From contig JAHDXO010000047.1 of assembly GCA_023382975.1 (NCBI GenBank), positions 23,957 through 87,956 of the forward strand: DNA of 64,000 bases, in the 5' to 3' direction. Each line of letters starts with the position of its first letter. The stretch's first letter is position 1. This document shows, in pieces, positions 9,314 through 18,541 of the stretch. Source of the stretch: Pirellulaceae bacterium. GTDB lineage: Bacteria > Planctomycetota > Planctomycetia > Pirellulales > Pirellulaceae. A program made the position numbers and the translations under genes. The notes beneath the pieces were generated by a model. That model worked only from the letters and a program-made list of their open reading frames with translations, made no database searches and was not told the DNA's origin.

Positions 9314-11353
9314 ATGCCCGAGATCCGGCAACTGCCGCCGAGCGTGGTCAACAAGATCGCAGCGGGCGAAGTCATCGAACGCCCGTCCAGCGTGGTCAAA
9401 GAATTGATGGAGAACGCGGTCGACGCCGGAGCGACGCGCGTGGACGTGTCCATCGAAAAAGGCGGCACGGAACTGGTGCGGGTGGCCGACAACGGCTGCG
9501 GCATCCCGCCCGAGCAACTGCCGCTGGCCGTGGCGAGTCACGCGACCAGCAAGATCCGCGACGCCGACGACCTGTTCGGCGTGCGCAGCCTGGGATTCCG
9601 CGGCGAGGCGCTGGCCTCGATCGCCGAAGTCAGCCGCTTTCTGATGCGGAGCCGCACCGGTGGGGACCAGGCCGGCGCCGAGCTGGAGGTGATCGGCGGA
9701 CACGTCAGCCAGGTGGTTCCTTGCGGCACGCCCGTGGGCACGATCGTCGAAGTCCGCCAGTTGTTCTACAACACGCCGGTTCGCCGCAAGTTTCTGCGCG
9801 CCACCCAGACGGAAATGGGGCATGTGACCGAGGCGTTTACTCGCATCGCGCTGGCCTTTCCCGCCATCCATTTCACGCTGCAGCACAACGATCGGCCGAT
9901 CCACGATCTGCCGCCGGTGCTCAGTTGGCGCGAACGGATCATCAAGTTTTTCGGGCTGGAGGTTGCCGACTCGCTGATTCCGGTCGAAGGCAGTGACGGC
10001 ATCGTGACGCTCCGCGGGTTCGTGGCCAATCCCAGTCTGAGCCGCGCGAATAACCGGCTGCAGTACTTCTTTCTGAACGGCCGACATATCCGCGATCGCG
10101 CTCTGCAGCACGCTTTGGGCGAGGCGTATCGAGGGTTGCTGCTGACCGGCCGTTTTCCGGTCGCCTTTCTCCAGCTTGAAATCCCCGCCGACACGGTTGA
10201 TGTCAACGTGCATCCGACGAAACTGGAAGTCCGCTTTCAGGATGGCGGACGGATTTACAGCCAATTGCTCGGCACGCTGCGTCAGAAGTTCCTCAGCACT
10301 GATCTGACCGCGCGCGTCCGCACCGGCCCTTTGGCCGTCGACCAGGACCCGGCTTCGGCTCTGGACGAAGGCCAAGCTCAGCAGCGGCGCGAAGAACTGC
10401 TGAACTGGGCCAAGGGTCGTCCTACGCCGGATGCGAATCATCCCGACGCGGCATCCGCCGACGCTGCGGCACCGGTTGCCGGCGGTCCTTCGCCGCTCGG
10501 ACAGAGCGCTGCGCCGCCGCGCCAGCCGCAGTTCGATTTCCGCGACACACGATTGCCCGGCGCCGTGCCGGAATTCCGTCCGTTTTCCGACGGTCGCCTC
10601 GCGGGGCAGCCCGCCAACGTTCGGCCCGCCGCTCAGCAGGAAGGTCCGACGGTTCCTGGTGCATCGCCGGTCGTACCGAGTTCGGCTGAGTCGCCCGCCA
10701 CATTGCCACCGGCCGCATCGCCGCCGACCGCATCGCCGTCTGCCGACAGCGGTTTGTCCGAGACGCAGGCGGCGCCCGTGATCGCCCGCTCGGGGATGCA
10801 GGTCCACAACCGCTACTTGATCACCGAGAACGACGAGGGGATGGTGATCATCGACCAGCATGCGCTGCACGAGCGGATCCTGTACGAGCAGTTGCGCACC
10901 AAAGTCTTGGGGGGCAGCCTGGAGAAGCAGCGTCTGCTGGTGCCCGAGCCCGTGACCTTGACGCCGGCGGAGGCCGCGGTGGCGCTCGAATCGCGGGAGA
11001 TCCTGTGTCGGTTGGGAATCGAGATCGAACCGTTCGGCGGGGACACCGTGCTGGTTTCCAGCTATCCCGCCATGCTTGCCAATTTCAATCCGGCCGAGGT
11101 GTTGCGGCAACTGGTCGAACAACTGATGTCCGGCGGCAAGACGCCCGAACGCCGTGACTTGCTGGACGAGATGCTGCACATGATCTCGTGCAAGGCAGCG
11201 ATCAAAGCCGGCGACCGGCTGAACGCGGACGAGATCACCGTGCTGCTGGAACAACGACATCTGTTCCAGGACAGCCACCACTGCCCCCACGGCCGGCCCA
11301 CCGCGTTGGTCTTCACTCGCGAGGAACTCGACAAGCGTTTCAAGCGAATTTGA
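9314..11353 (+). CDS. mutL: DNA mismatch repair protein MutL
   Basis: 679 residues. The GHKL ATPase domain (1 to about 330) has ELMENAVDAGAT, DNGCGI and GFRGEALASI. A Pro/Ala-rich linker at about 340-490 joins it to the C-terminal dimerisation/endonuclease domain. That domain keeps the metal motif DQHALHERILYE (DQHAxxExxxxE) near residue 514, plus SCKAAIKAG and CPHGRP. MutL should thus be a nicking endonuclease, as in organisms without MutH. It couples MutS mismatch recognition to strand incision. A purine-rich GGAGGCG site lies 12 bases upstream of the ATG. Confidence 0.96.
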   Translation: MPEIRQLPPSVVNKIAAGEVIERPSSVVKELMENAVDAGATRVDVSIEKGGTELVRVADNGCGIPPEQLPLAVASHATSKIRDADDLFGVRSLGFRGEALASIAEVSRFLMRSRTGGDQAGAELEVIGGHVSQVVPCGTPVGTIVEVRQLFYNTPVRRKFLRATQTEMGHVTEAFTRIALAFPAIHFTLQHNDRPIHDLPPVLSWRERIIKFFGLEVADSLIPVEGSDGIVTLRGFVANPSLSRANNRLQYFFLNGRHIRDRALQHALGEAYRGLLLTGRFPVAFLQLEIPADTVDVNVHPTKLEVRFQDGGRIYSQLLGTLRQKFLSTDLTARVRTGPLAVDQDPASALDEGQAQQRREELLNWAKGRPTPDANHPDAASADAAAPVAGGPSPLGQSAAPPRQPQFDFRDTRLPGAVPEFRPFSDGRLAGQPANVRPAAQQEGPTVPGASPVVPSSAESPATLPPAASPPTASPSADSGLSETQAAPVIARSGMQVHNRYLITENDEGMVIIDQHALHERILYEQLRTKVLGGSLEKQRLLVPEPVTLTPAEAAVALESREILCRLGIEIEPFGGDTVLVSSYPAMLANFNPAEVLRQLVEQLMSGGKTPERRDLLDEMLHMISCKAAIKAGDRLNADEITVLLEQRHLFQDSHHCPHGRPTALVFTREELDKRFKRI

Positions 11354-11487
11354 CGACCTGCGGCGAGAAGTCAGGTACCTGTCCCGGACCATGCCGCGCA
11401 GCGATTGGTGGTTGCATCGCCAGCGATCGCGGGGCAGAATGTCTTCGTTTCCTGCCTTTCGATCCTGCCGCATGAAGGAGCCCTCCG

Positions 11488-13827
11488 ATGTCGTTTGCCC
11501 GATCGCAGCGTTTCCGTTTCCGTGTCGTGTTCGGTGCAGCGGTGGTGACGCTGCTGGCTCTGTTCCCAATGGGCGAGGCCGTGGCGATGGGCGATGAGTA
11601 CTACGTTTCGCCCGCCGGCGACGACGGTTGGTCGGGACGTCTGGCGGATGCGAACGCCGACCGCACCGATGGTCCGTGGCGGACGTTGGCCAAGGCCTGT
11701 GCGGTCGTCGGCCCGGGCGACACGTGCCGGTTGAGGGCCGGGGTTTACCGCGAGACGCTTCGACCCGTGCGCGACGGTGCGCCGGATGCGCCCATCGCGT
11801 TCGCCGTGCAGCCCGGCGAACGCGTGTTGCTGACCGGCGCCGATCCGGTCGGCGGTTGGCAAGCTGCCGAGGGCGGGCTGTTTCGCACGTCGCTGGACTG
11901 GGATTTGGCCGACGAGAACCAGTTGTTTGCTGGCGAGCGGATGTTGACCGAGGCGCGTTGGCCGGACCTGCAAGGCACGCTGCTCAAACCGGCGCGGGCC
12001 GTCGTCGCCTCGGGCACGGCCAACACGATCGTTGATCCCAATCTGCCGGGCGAAGTCGACGACTATTGGAATGGCGCCGTGCTCTGGTGTGCTGGCGGAG
12101 AACGCTGGTACTGCTGGAGCGCAAGCGTCACCGCGTTTGACGCCGCCACCAAGACATTGACTCTTGACAAACCCCAGCCCGACCGCTGGTACACGCCGCG
12201 CCAGGGGAACCTGTACGTACTGATGGGCGTCCGCAATGCCCTGGACGCCGAAGGCGAATGGTGGTTGGATCGCGGAACCAAGACTCTGTGGCTCAAGCCG
12301 CCCGGTGGCGCGGACCCGAATACGCTGGCGGTCGAAGCCAAACGCCGCATCTACGCGATCGATTTGTCAGGCCGCGCGCACATTCACATCGACGGCATCG
12401 GCTTCCGGGCCGGCGGCATCGCGACAGACGCTGCCAGCCACCACTTGCAGTTGAAAGGCCTGAACGGCCAGTACATCGGACATTCCTACGTCAACGACGT
12501 CAGCGGCCGCGCCAGCGTGCTGATCAAAGGCCACGACATCGAGGTAATCGGTTGCGAATTCGCGTACGCTTCCGGCAGCCTGATCCGCATCGAGGGCCGC
12601 GACAACCGGTTGATCAATTCGTTCCTGCACGACGGCAACTATGCCGGGAAATGGAACGGCGTCGCGTCGTTCTCCGGCCGGCGGCACGTGATCAGCCATA
12701 ACACGATCCGCGACTCGGGCCGCGACGTCTGCTCGGTCCACGGACTGATGGAGAGCCTGATCCAGCACAACGACCTTTCGCACTCGGGCTGGCTGACCGC
12801 GGACTTGGGGATGACCTATGGGCACAACACGGACTTCATGAACACCGTCATCCGCTACAACTGGGTTCACGACAACTTGGCGCACGGGCACACGGCGGGG
12901 ATCTATTTCGATCATTGCAGCCACAATGCCATCGTGCATCACAACATCGTCTGGAACGTGCCCGGGATGCCGCTGCAGGTGAACAACCCTTCCTACTTCA
13001 TGCTCTGCTACAACAACACATTGTGGAACAGCGGCAGGATCTCGACGTTCGATCACAGCCACCGCAACGATCTGTTCGGCAGCCGCTTCCAGAACAACAT
13101 CGCGGCTCAGGAATTCCGCTTGCCAGCGCATGTGGCCACCGAGCCGAATTTGATCGGACCCGAGCCCGGCTTGGCCGATCCACTGAACGGCCGATTCGAA
13201 CTTGCCCCCGACTCGCCCGCGCGGGGCGCGGGGTTCCCGTTGCCGGGAATCGCCGAGGGCACGGCGGGCAGTCCGCCGGATCTGGGCGCGATTCCGCCCG
13301 CTTGGCAGGCCGGACACAACTTCGAGAATCCACCTGATGTTTGTCTGGAGGTGCCGCTGGCGGCCTACAGCAATGCGGTCCGCAACGCGGCGTTCGAGTT
13401 GGGAACGCTTGAGTATTGGACGACGTCCGGGCCTGGAACGGCTGGAATCGCGCCCGGCAATGGCTGGGGCAACGGATTCGGGCGTGGCGAAGTTCAGAAG
13501 ACCGGCACTTCGAAATACGAACTGAAGCTGAACGGTCGCGTCCGCGTCCAGCAGACCATTGCGCATCTGCACCCGGGCACCGCGTACCAACTGTCCGGCT
13601 GGCTCAAAGTGTCGGGCGACAACGCGACGGCCGTGTTGGGCGTAAGCGGTCACGGCGGACCGGAGGTCACCGTGAACAGCCAGGACCAGGGCTGGGAGCG
13701 GAAGACGCTGGATTTCACGACCGGGGCCGACGTGACATCGGTCACCGTCTTTGTCGAACAGACCTCCGAAGCCGGCCAAGCGTTCGCCGACAACCTGGGC
13801 CTGCCTCGCAATCCGCCGTCCCGATGA
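11488..13827 (+). CDS. Secreted right-handed parallel beta-helix protein with C-terminal CBM-like domain
   Basis: 779 residues with an N-terminal signal peptide (basic start, then a hydrophobic run ending ALFPMGEAVA). The mature start YYVSPAGDDGWSG and 'GPWRTLAKAC' are typical of extracellular beta-helix proteins. Residues about 280-560 hold repeated short strands rich in Asn, His and Gly, as in pectate-lyase-like helices (SHNTIRDSGRDV, RYNWVHDN, VHHNIVWNVPG). The last 140 residues look like a jelly-roll carbohydrate-binding module (GTAYQLSGWLKVSG). It probably binds or cleaves an acidic polysaccharide outside the cytoplasm; lyase activity cannot be assigned from sequence alone. An AAGGAG site precedes the ATG. 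Confidence 0.82.
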   Translation: MSFARSQRFRFRVVFGAAVVTLLALFPMGEAVAMGDEYYVSPAGDDGWSGRLADANADRTDGPWRTLAKACAVVGPGDTCRLRAGVYRETLRPVRDGAPDAPIAFAVQPGERVLLTGADPVGGWQAAEGGLFRTSLDWDLADENQLFAGERMLTEARWPDLQGTLLKPARAVVASGTANTIVDPNLPGEVDDYWNGAVLWCAGGERWYCWSASVTAFDAATKTLTLDKPQPDRWYTPRQGNLYVLMGVRNALDAEGEWWLDRGTKTLWLKPPGGADPNTLAVEAKRRIYAIDLSGRAHIHIDGIGFRAGGIATDAASHHLQLKGLNGQYIGHSYVNDVSGRASVLIKGHDIEVIGCEFAYASGSLIRIEGRDNRLINSFLHDGNYAGKWNGVASFSGRRHVISHNTIRDSGRDVCSVHGLMESLIQHNDLSHSGWLTADLGMTYGHNTDFMNTVIRYNWVHDNLAHGHTAGIYFDHCSHNAIVHHNIVWNVPGMPLQVNNPSYFMLCYNNTLWNSGRISTFDHSHRNDLFGSRFQNNIAAQEFRLPAHVATEPNLIGPEPGLADPLNGRFELAPDSPARGAGFPLPGIAEGTAGSPPDLGAIPPAWQAGHNFENPPDVCLEVPLAAYSNAVRNAAFELGTLEYWTTSGPGTAGIAPGNGWGNGFGRGEVQKTGTSKYELKLNGRVRVQQTIAHLHPGTAYQLSGWLKVSGDNATAVLGVSGHGGPEVTVNSQDQGWERKTLDFTTGADVTSVTVFVEQTSEAGQAFADNLGLPRNPPSR

Positions 13828-13998
13828 TCTCCTTCGACTCCGGCGAAGGGGCGGAACGAATCGAATCGAGCCCGAGCGCACAAATCCCGTGTTCTGGGTG
13901 CGATTTGCCAGCGCCGCGTTCGAGAAACTTCAGCAGTCAAAGTCGTCAGCTTCTCGTACGAAACCGCACGAGCGACCGGCATCGCATGGTTGCCCGAG

Positions 13999-15054
13999 CT
14001 ACGGCAAGTCGCTTGGAACGATGCGGGTCGGATCGACGACGGCGTGCTTGACGCGCTGACGTTTCCATGTGTAGGTGATGTGGACCAGACCGTCGGCGGT
14101 TTGGATCACGGCCGGGTAACTGTACTCACCCGGTTGGTTCTCCAAGACCAAGGCCATGCGCCAGGTCTCACCGTCCTGCGAGATGGCGACGTTCAGGGGT
14201 GAACGGCCTTTGCTGGTGTGGTTGTAGACAATCAGGTGGCGACCATCGGACAAGGTCACCGCGTCGGTTCCCGCGTTGGGATTGGGCAGTTCGGTCGCCG
14301 TCATCGAGCCCCAAGTTCTTCCCAAGTCTTCGGAAGCGACGCGAAACACCTTGCCCTGACGAGTGCGTCCCAGCGCCATCAAACGATTGCCGCCCAGAAA
14401 CAGAAGACTCGGCTGGATCGCACCGAACTCGACGCCGTCGTTGACCGGCCCGATGCGCTGCCATGTGCGGCCGAGATCCTTGGTGCTTTCGAAGTGGACT
14501 CGCCAGCCGTCGTACTCGGTGCTCGACCCGGCCAGGATGGTTCCGTCGGGCAGTTGTACGGGCTTGTTCTTGACCGGCCCGTCGATCTGTTCGGGCAAAC
14601 GGCAGGGATGCGACCACGTCAGGCCGCCGTCCTCGCTGGTCATCAACATGCCCCACCACGTACGCGGATCAGGACCGACTTTGTAGAACAGCATTAGCGG
14701 CCCGGTCTTCGGTTGGAACAATACCGGATTCCAGCACGGATGGCGATGGACCGTGCCGTCGGCCTTGTGATACTGTACTCCGTTGGCGACTTCGATCGGT
14801 GCGGACCATCGACCGTCGATCTGCCGCGAAACCCAGATGCCCACGTCGGAGTGCTTTTCGTGCGTGCCGCCAAACCATGCGGCGACTAATCCGCTTCGGC
14901 TCTCGGCAATCGTCGAGGCGTGACAACTGGGGAACGGAGCCGTCTCGTAGATGAATTCGGAACGGACGACGCCCGGTTGGTCGGCCAGCGCGACTCGTCC
15001 GGCCAGATGCAGTCCGGCCGCCAGGATCAGCAAGTGTTGCAAGGACCGTTTCAT
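13999..15054 (-). CDS. Secreted sialidase-like / BNR-repeat protein
   Basis: 351 residues with a signal peptide (LLILAAGLHLAGRVALA). Four Asp-box motifs of the S-x-D-x-G-x-T-W type are visible: SEDGGLTW, STKDLGRTW, ASEDLGRTW and SQDGETW. These mark the blades of a six-bladed sialidase propeller. The early part has FPSCHASTIAES and AAWFGGTHEK, which are common in planctomycete exo-alpha-sialidase-like proteins. A glycosidase or glycan-binding role outside the cytoplasm is likely. Real sialic acid specificity cannot be shown, because Asp boxes also occur in non-enzymatic propellers. Confidence 0.82.
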   Translation of the reverse strand: MKRSLQHLLILAAGLHLAGRVALADQPGVVRSEFIYETAPFPSCHASTIAESRSGLVAAWFGGTHEKHSDVGIWVSRQIDGRWSAPIEVANGVQYHKADGTVHRHPCWNPVLFQPKTGPLMLFYKVGPDPRTWWGMLMTSEDGGLTWSHPCRLPEQIDGPVKNKPVQLPDGTILAGSSTEYDGWRVHFESTKDLGRTWQRIGPVNDGVEFGAIQPSLLFLGGNRLMALGRTRQGKVFRVASEDLGRTWGSMTATELPNPNAGTDAVTLSDGRHLIVYNHTSKGRSPLNVAISQDGETWRMALVLENQPGEYSYPAVIQTADGLVHITYTWKRQRVKHAVVDPTRIVPSDLP

Positions 15055-15145
15055 CGGATCTCTCCCTTGGATTCAAACGTCAGCAGGAAAGATGGAGTTG
15101 CTGCGGATCGGCCGCCGCACGAGGTTCATGCAAATCCGCCGCCAT

Positions 15146-17194
15146 TCAACGTCCGCGCGGGTTGCGGTAGTAATAGAACCGACCGTCTTCTGCGCCGCCG
15201 AGGAAGTCGGGAATGCCGTCGGCGTTGAAATCGACGATTGCCGGGCTGGTCGTATGACCCTGGATGCTCTGCTGAACGATGGGTCCACGATCCTCGAAGT
15301 ACCACTTGCCGTCCCGGGCGTCGACTTGGCGCAGTAGATTGGCGTTGCTGGAATTCACCAGGATGTCCAGCTTGCCGTCGCCGTCCCAGTCAACGATCCA
15401 CAGCTTGCGCCGGCCGCTGCGGCCCGCCTCGCCATCGTTCAGACGCAGGCACCCCGGTGCTGCGTTCACAATTCCCTGATTGGTGTTGGCGACGGAGAAG
15501 TTGGTGCCGAAGAACACACGCTTGGGCGGTAGCAGGACGAGCTTGCCATCGCGTTCGACTCGCTCGTACAGGGCCAGATAGCCTTCGTGATCGAGCATGA
15601 CAAGGTCAGTCAGGCCATTCCCGGTCCAATCGATCGCCACAGGCGTGGTACGCCACTGGGTGGCCAGTTCGTTGCCCTGCGGCGTCCACCATGTCCAAGC
15701 CGGCTTGGGGGGCGGACCTTGCCAGGCCACTTCGACCGCTCGCGGCGGTGCGAGCTTAGGGGCGGTTTGCGTGCCGATGTTCCGCAGCCACTGGACGCGG
15801 CCCCAGATGGAATTGAAGACGATGTCGGGCAAACCGTCGCCGTCCCAATCTGCAACGCTCAATGTTGTATAGCCCCACTTGGCTTCAGCCGGTCCCTGGA
15901 TGCTGCCATTCGGACCCGCCATGATGCGAAACGGGTGGCCATCCACTTCCAGACGCTGCGGTGCTGCCCAGCGTGGAAACTCGACACCGGCGGCGCTCAG
16001 GTTCTCGAAGAACTCGATATAGCCCGCCGTGTTGCCCGAAAGGATGTCGATGTCGCCGTCGCCGTCCCAGTCGAATCCGACCGGCGTCGCCAAGGCGCCG
16101 CACTTGAGCGTGTCCGCCTGCTGCTGGAAATAGCGAGGCGCCAGGAACCGGGGCGTGCGGTCGGGTCGCAAACCGCCCGTGTTCTCGACCAACGCGACAC
16201 GGCCGTCCTCGTCGCCGACGATCAGGTCCAAGTCGCCGTCGTCGTCCGCGTCAAACGCCACCGGCACGATCATTTCCAAGTCCATCGTCAGCGGCGAGCC
16301 GTCATCGAGCGTCAATCGACGACCTGCCGCGTACCGTGGCTCGGTTCGCGTGCCGGTATTTTCGAAATAGGTGAAGCCGTCCAGGAACTCACCGCACAGC
16401 AAATCCAGATCGCCGTCCCCGTCAAAGTCGTCGAAGTTCGGTGACGGGCAACCGTACACATCGATCGGCTGACCGCCCGCCTGCAACTGAACCGGCGCCG
16501 CATAATGGGGCTCGGCTGTCGATGCCGTATTGCGGAACAGAAACAGGAATCCATGCAGCGGCCCGTTTGTCCATTGGCCTCGTTCGTCCCAGGCGTCGTC
16601 CCAGCCGTAAAAACTCCAGTCCTCGATCCCCGCGACCAGATCAAGCGATCCGTCGCCGTCGTAATCGACGTAACGCCACTGGTGGTGCCGAACCTTCGGG
16701 CCCTTCTGCTGCTGGCCCTGCGGCACATAGAATTTGGGCGACACCGGCAAGGCCACGCGTTGCTCCAAGCCGCTGCGGACAAACTCAGGATACTCGAAGC
16801 CGGGCGTGAGCACTCGCAGTCCCTGGTCCGTATAGCTGGGCATCACGTAATGCACGGTATGGCTCAGGCGTCGGGCCGGTTGAAACAGCGGGAAACTGTC
16901 TCTGGGATCGCGGCGGCGGGAGTTCTCGAAAAGCCAGACGCCGTTGGATGGCTTGTCCGGGCACGACACGATCAGATCCCAGTGCCCATCCCCGTCGGCG
17001 TCGCACGGTACTGGCCATGCCCACAGTCCGACGCCCAGATCGACCGTCAGCCCGGGATGGTTGTAGGCCACCGGAATCAAAGGCCCTTCGGCGCCACTCG
17101 CACGGGACGCCACCGGAAGCAGCAACGCCACCAGAACGCATTGGCGCAAACGCGACCAGGACCGTCTGTCGACAGGCGTGGCTCCGGTGAACAT
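15146..17194 (-). CDS. Secreted FG-GAP/VCBS-repeat protein
   Basis: 682 residues with an N-terminal signal peptide (CVLVALLLPVASRASGA). Nine calcium-loop motifs of the DxDGDGxxD kind recur through the chain, such as DADGDGHWDLI, DYDGDGSLDLV, DFDGDGDLDLL and DWDGDGKLDIL. They mark integrin-like beta-propeller blades of the FG-GAP/VCBS type. Such proteins are abundant in planctomycetes and are thought to bind surfaces or polysaccharides in the presence of calcium; no enzyme domain is visible. The gene follows clpP on the minus strand (three bases between), but an operon link in function is unlikely. Confidence 0.85.
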   Translation of the reverse strand: MFTGATPVDRRSWSRLRQCVLVALLLPVASRASGAEGPLIPVAYNHPGLTVDLGVGLWAWPVPCDADGDGHWDLIVSCPDKPSNGVWLFENSRRRDPRDSFPLFQPARRLSHTVHYVMPSYTDQGLRVLTPGFEYPEFVRSGLEQRVALPVSPKFYVPQGQQQKGPKVRHHQWRYVDYDGDGSLDLVAGIEDWSFYGWDDAWDERGQWTNGPLHGFLFLFRNTASTAEPHYAAPVQLQAGGQPIDVYGCPSPNFDDFDGDGDLDLLCGEFLDGFTYFENTGTRTEPRYAAGRRLTLDDGSPLTMDLEMIVPVAFDADDDGDLDLIVGDEDGRVALVENTGGLRPDRTPRFLAPRYFQQQADTLKCGALATPVGFDWDGDGDIDILSGNTAGYIEFFENLSAAGVEFPRWAAPQRLEVDGHPFRIMAGPNGSIQGPAEAKWGYTTLSVADWDGDGLPDIVFNSIWGRVQWLRNIGTQTAPKLAPPRAVEVAWQGPPPKPAWTWWTPQGNELATQWRTTPVAIDWTGNGLTDLVMLDHEGYLALYERVERDGKLVLLPPKRVFFGTNFSVANTNQGIVNAAPGCLRLNDGEAGRSGRRKLWIVDWDGDGKLDILVNSSNANLLRQVDARDGKWYFEDRGPIVQQSIQGHTTSPAIVDFNADGIPDFLGGAEDGRFYYYRNPRGR

Positions 17195-17197
17195 CGG

Positions 17198-17848
17198 CTA
17201 CGCCTGGGCGGGTTTGGCGGAATTCATGCTTTCGACGACATGATCCACCAAGCCATAGTCGCGTGCCTCTTCCGGCGTCATGAAACAGTCGCGATCGGTA
17301 TCCTTTTCGATCTTTTCGAGCGAATGGCCGGTGTGCTTGAGCAGGATCTGGTTCATCCGCTGTTTGATCCGCTGGAACTCGCGAGCATGGATCATGATCT
17401 CTTCGGCGGTGCCCTGCATGCCGGCCAAAGGCTGATGAATCATGATCCGCGAGTTGGGCAACGAGTACCGCTTGCCCTTGGCTCCGGCGGTCAGCAAGAC
17501 GGCGCCCATCGAGGCCGCTTGACCGATGCAGTAGGTCGCCACGTCGCAATTGACGAATTGCATGGTATCGTAGATCGCCATGCCTGCCGTGACACTTCCG
17601 CCGGGCGAATTGATGTAGACGTGGATATCCGCCTTGGGGTCGTCCGACTGAAGAAACAGCAACTGGGCGACGACTGCGTTGGCCACTTCGTCGTTGATTC
17701 CCGAGCCCAGGAAGATGATCCGGTCCTTCAGCAGCCGGCTGTAGATGTCATAAGCCCGTTCTTCCCGGCCGCTCTTTTCGACAACAATGGGGATCGTCGG
17801 CATATCAACTCTCGCTCCGTTTCCAGGCAACTCAGTTTGCTTCGTCAT
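17198..17848 (-). CDS. clpP: ATP-dependent Clp protease proteolytic subunit (ClpP, first copy)
   Basis: 216 residues, the normal ClpP length. The catalytic triad is complete: Ser113 in GQAASMGA, His138 in RIMIHQP, Asp187 in DTDRD. The N-terminus VVEKSGREERAYDIYSRLL and the YINSPGGSVTAGM loop match canonical ClpP very closely. It forms the serine peptidase barrel that works with ClpX or ClpA. Its first codons overlap the end of the second clpP by 17 bases, so both are made from one message. No clpX lies in the window. Confidence 0.96.
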   Translation of the reverse strand: MTKQTELPGNGARVDMPTIPIVVEKSGREERAYDIYSRLLKDRIIFLGSGINDEVANAVVAQLLFLQSDDPKADIHVYINSPGGSVTAGMAIYDTMQFVNCDVATYCIGQAASMGAVLLTAGAKGKRYSLPNSRIMIHQPLAGMQGTAEEIMIHAREFQRIKQRMNQILLKHTGHSLEKIEKDTDRDCFMTPEEARDYGLVDHVVESMNSAKPAQA

Positions 17849-18464
17849 CCGCCGCCGCTTCGACGGCCGGTTTGGTCAGGATCTCGTCGACGATCCCGTA
17901 GGCCTTGGCCTCCTCGGCGCTCATGAAGAAGTCGCGGTCGGTGTCCTTGGCCAATTGCTCGATCGGCTTTTCGCTGTGGCGCGCCAGGATTTCGTTCAGC
18001 ATTTCGCGGTTGCGTAAAATCTCGCGGGCCTGGATTTCGATATCGCTGATCTGCCCTCCGACGCCGCCGTAGGGTTGATGCAGCATCACGCGGGCGTGCG
18101 GCAGCGCGAACCGCTTGCCCTTGCTGCCCCCAGCCAGCAACACCGCCGCCCCGCTGGCAGCCTGCCCCACGCAGTACGTGGCCACGGGACAAGTCAGCAC
18201 CTGCATCGTGTCGTAGATGGCCAGCGTCGAAACGACGTCGCCGCCCGGCGAGTTCAAATAGAAGTGGATGTCCTTGCGGCGGTTTTCACTCTGCAAGTAC
18301 AGCAGCTTCATCACGACTTCGTTGGCGTTGCCGGTGAAGATCTCGCCTTGCAGAAAGACAATGCGGTTCTCCAGCAGCAAATCGCCTAGCGTCAACTGAC
18401 GCTGCCGCTGGTAGGACTGGTACGAATAGGCGTCGAACATGGGAAACGGATGGTGTCCGCTCAT
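17832..18464 (-). CDS. clpP: ATP-dependent Clp protease proteolytic subunit (ClpP, second copy)
   Basis: 210 residues with an intact triad: Ser104 in GQAASGAA, His129 in ARVMLHQP, Asp178 in DTDRD. It differs from its neighbour in the N-terminus (YQSYQRQRQLTLGDLLLEN), which lacks the usual YDIYSRLL axial-loop sequence, and in a Gly after the catalytic Ser. This is the pattern of a divergent paralogue that may form mixed ClpP1P2 barrels, as known in some other phyla (inference). It is first in the pair and lies downstream of tig, beyond a hairpin terminator. Confidence 0.94.
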   Translation of the reverse strand: MSGHHPFPMFDAYSYQSYQRQRQLTLGDLLLENRIVFLQGEIFTGNANEVVMKLLYLQSENRRKDIHFYLNSPGGDVVSTLAIYDTMQVLTCPVATYCVGQAASGAAVLLAGGSKGKRFALPHARVMLHQPYGGVGGQISDIEIQAREILRNREMLNEILARHSEKPIEQLAKDTDRDFFMSAEEAKAYGIVDEILTKPAVEAAADDEAN

Positions 18465-18489
18465 GACTTTTCGATCCTTGGGCAGCCAG

Positions 18490-18513
18490 AAAAAACGCCG
18501 CCCGAGAGCGGCG
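18490..18513 (-). terminator. Rho-independent terminator after tig
   Basis: Read on the minus strand, a 6-bp GC stem (CGCCGC / GCGGCG) with a 6-base loop is followed at once by six T. It lies 28 bases after the trigger factor stop and 26 bases before the clpP start. It should end or thin the tRNA-Gly/tig transcript, so the clpP pair needs read-through or its own promoter. Confidence 0.8.
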
Positions 18514-18541
18514 AAGTCATTACGATCTTCGAATGGGCCGA

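Noticed and set aside
7171..9996. Plus-strand frame of 941 codons across the exonuclease, regulator and mutL starts
   Set aside because: It crosses three real genes in another frame and reads as low-complexity Arg/Gly/Pro sequence.
7883..11569. Minus-strand open frame of 1228 codons opposite the sigma-54 regulator and mutL
   Set aside because: It is antisense to two clear genes; its residue make-up (Arg, His, Gln-rich, no motifs) is what GC-rich antisense frames give.
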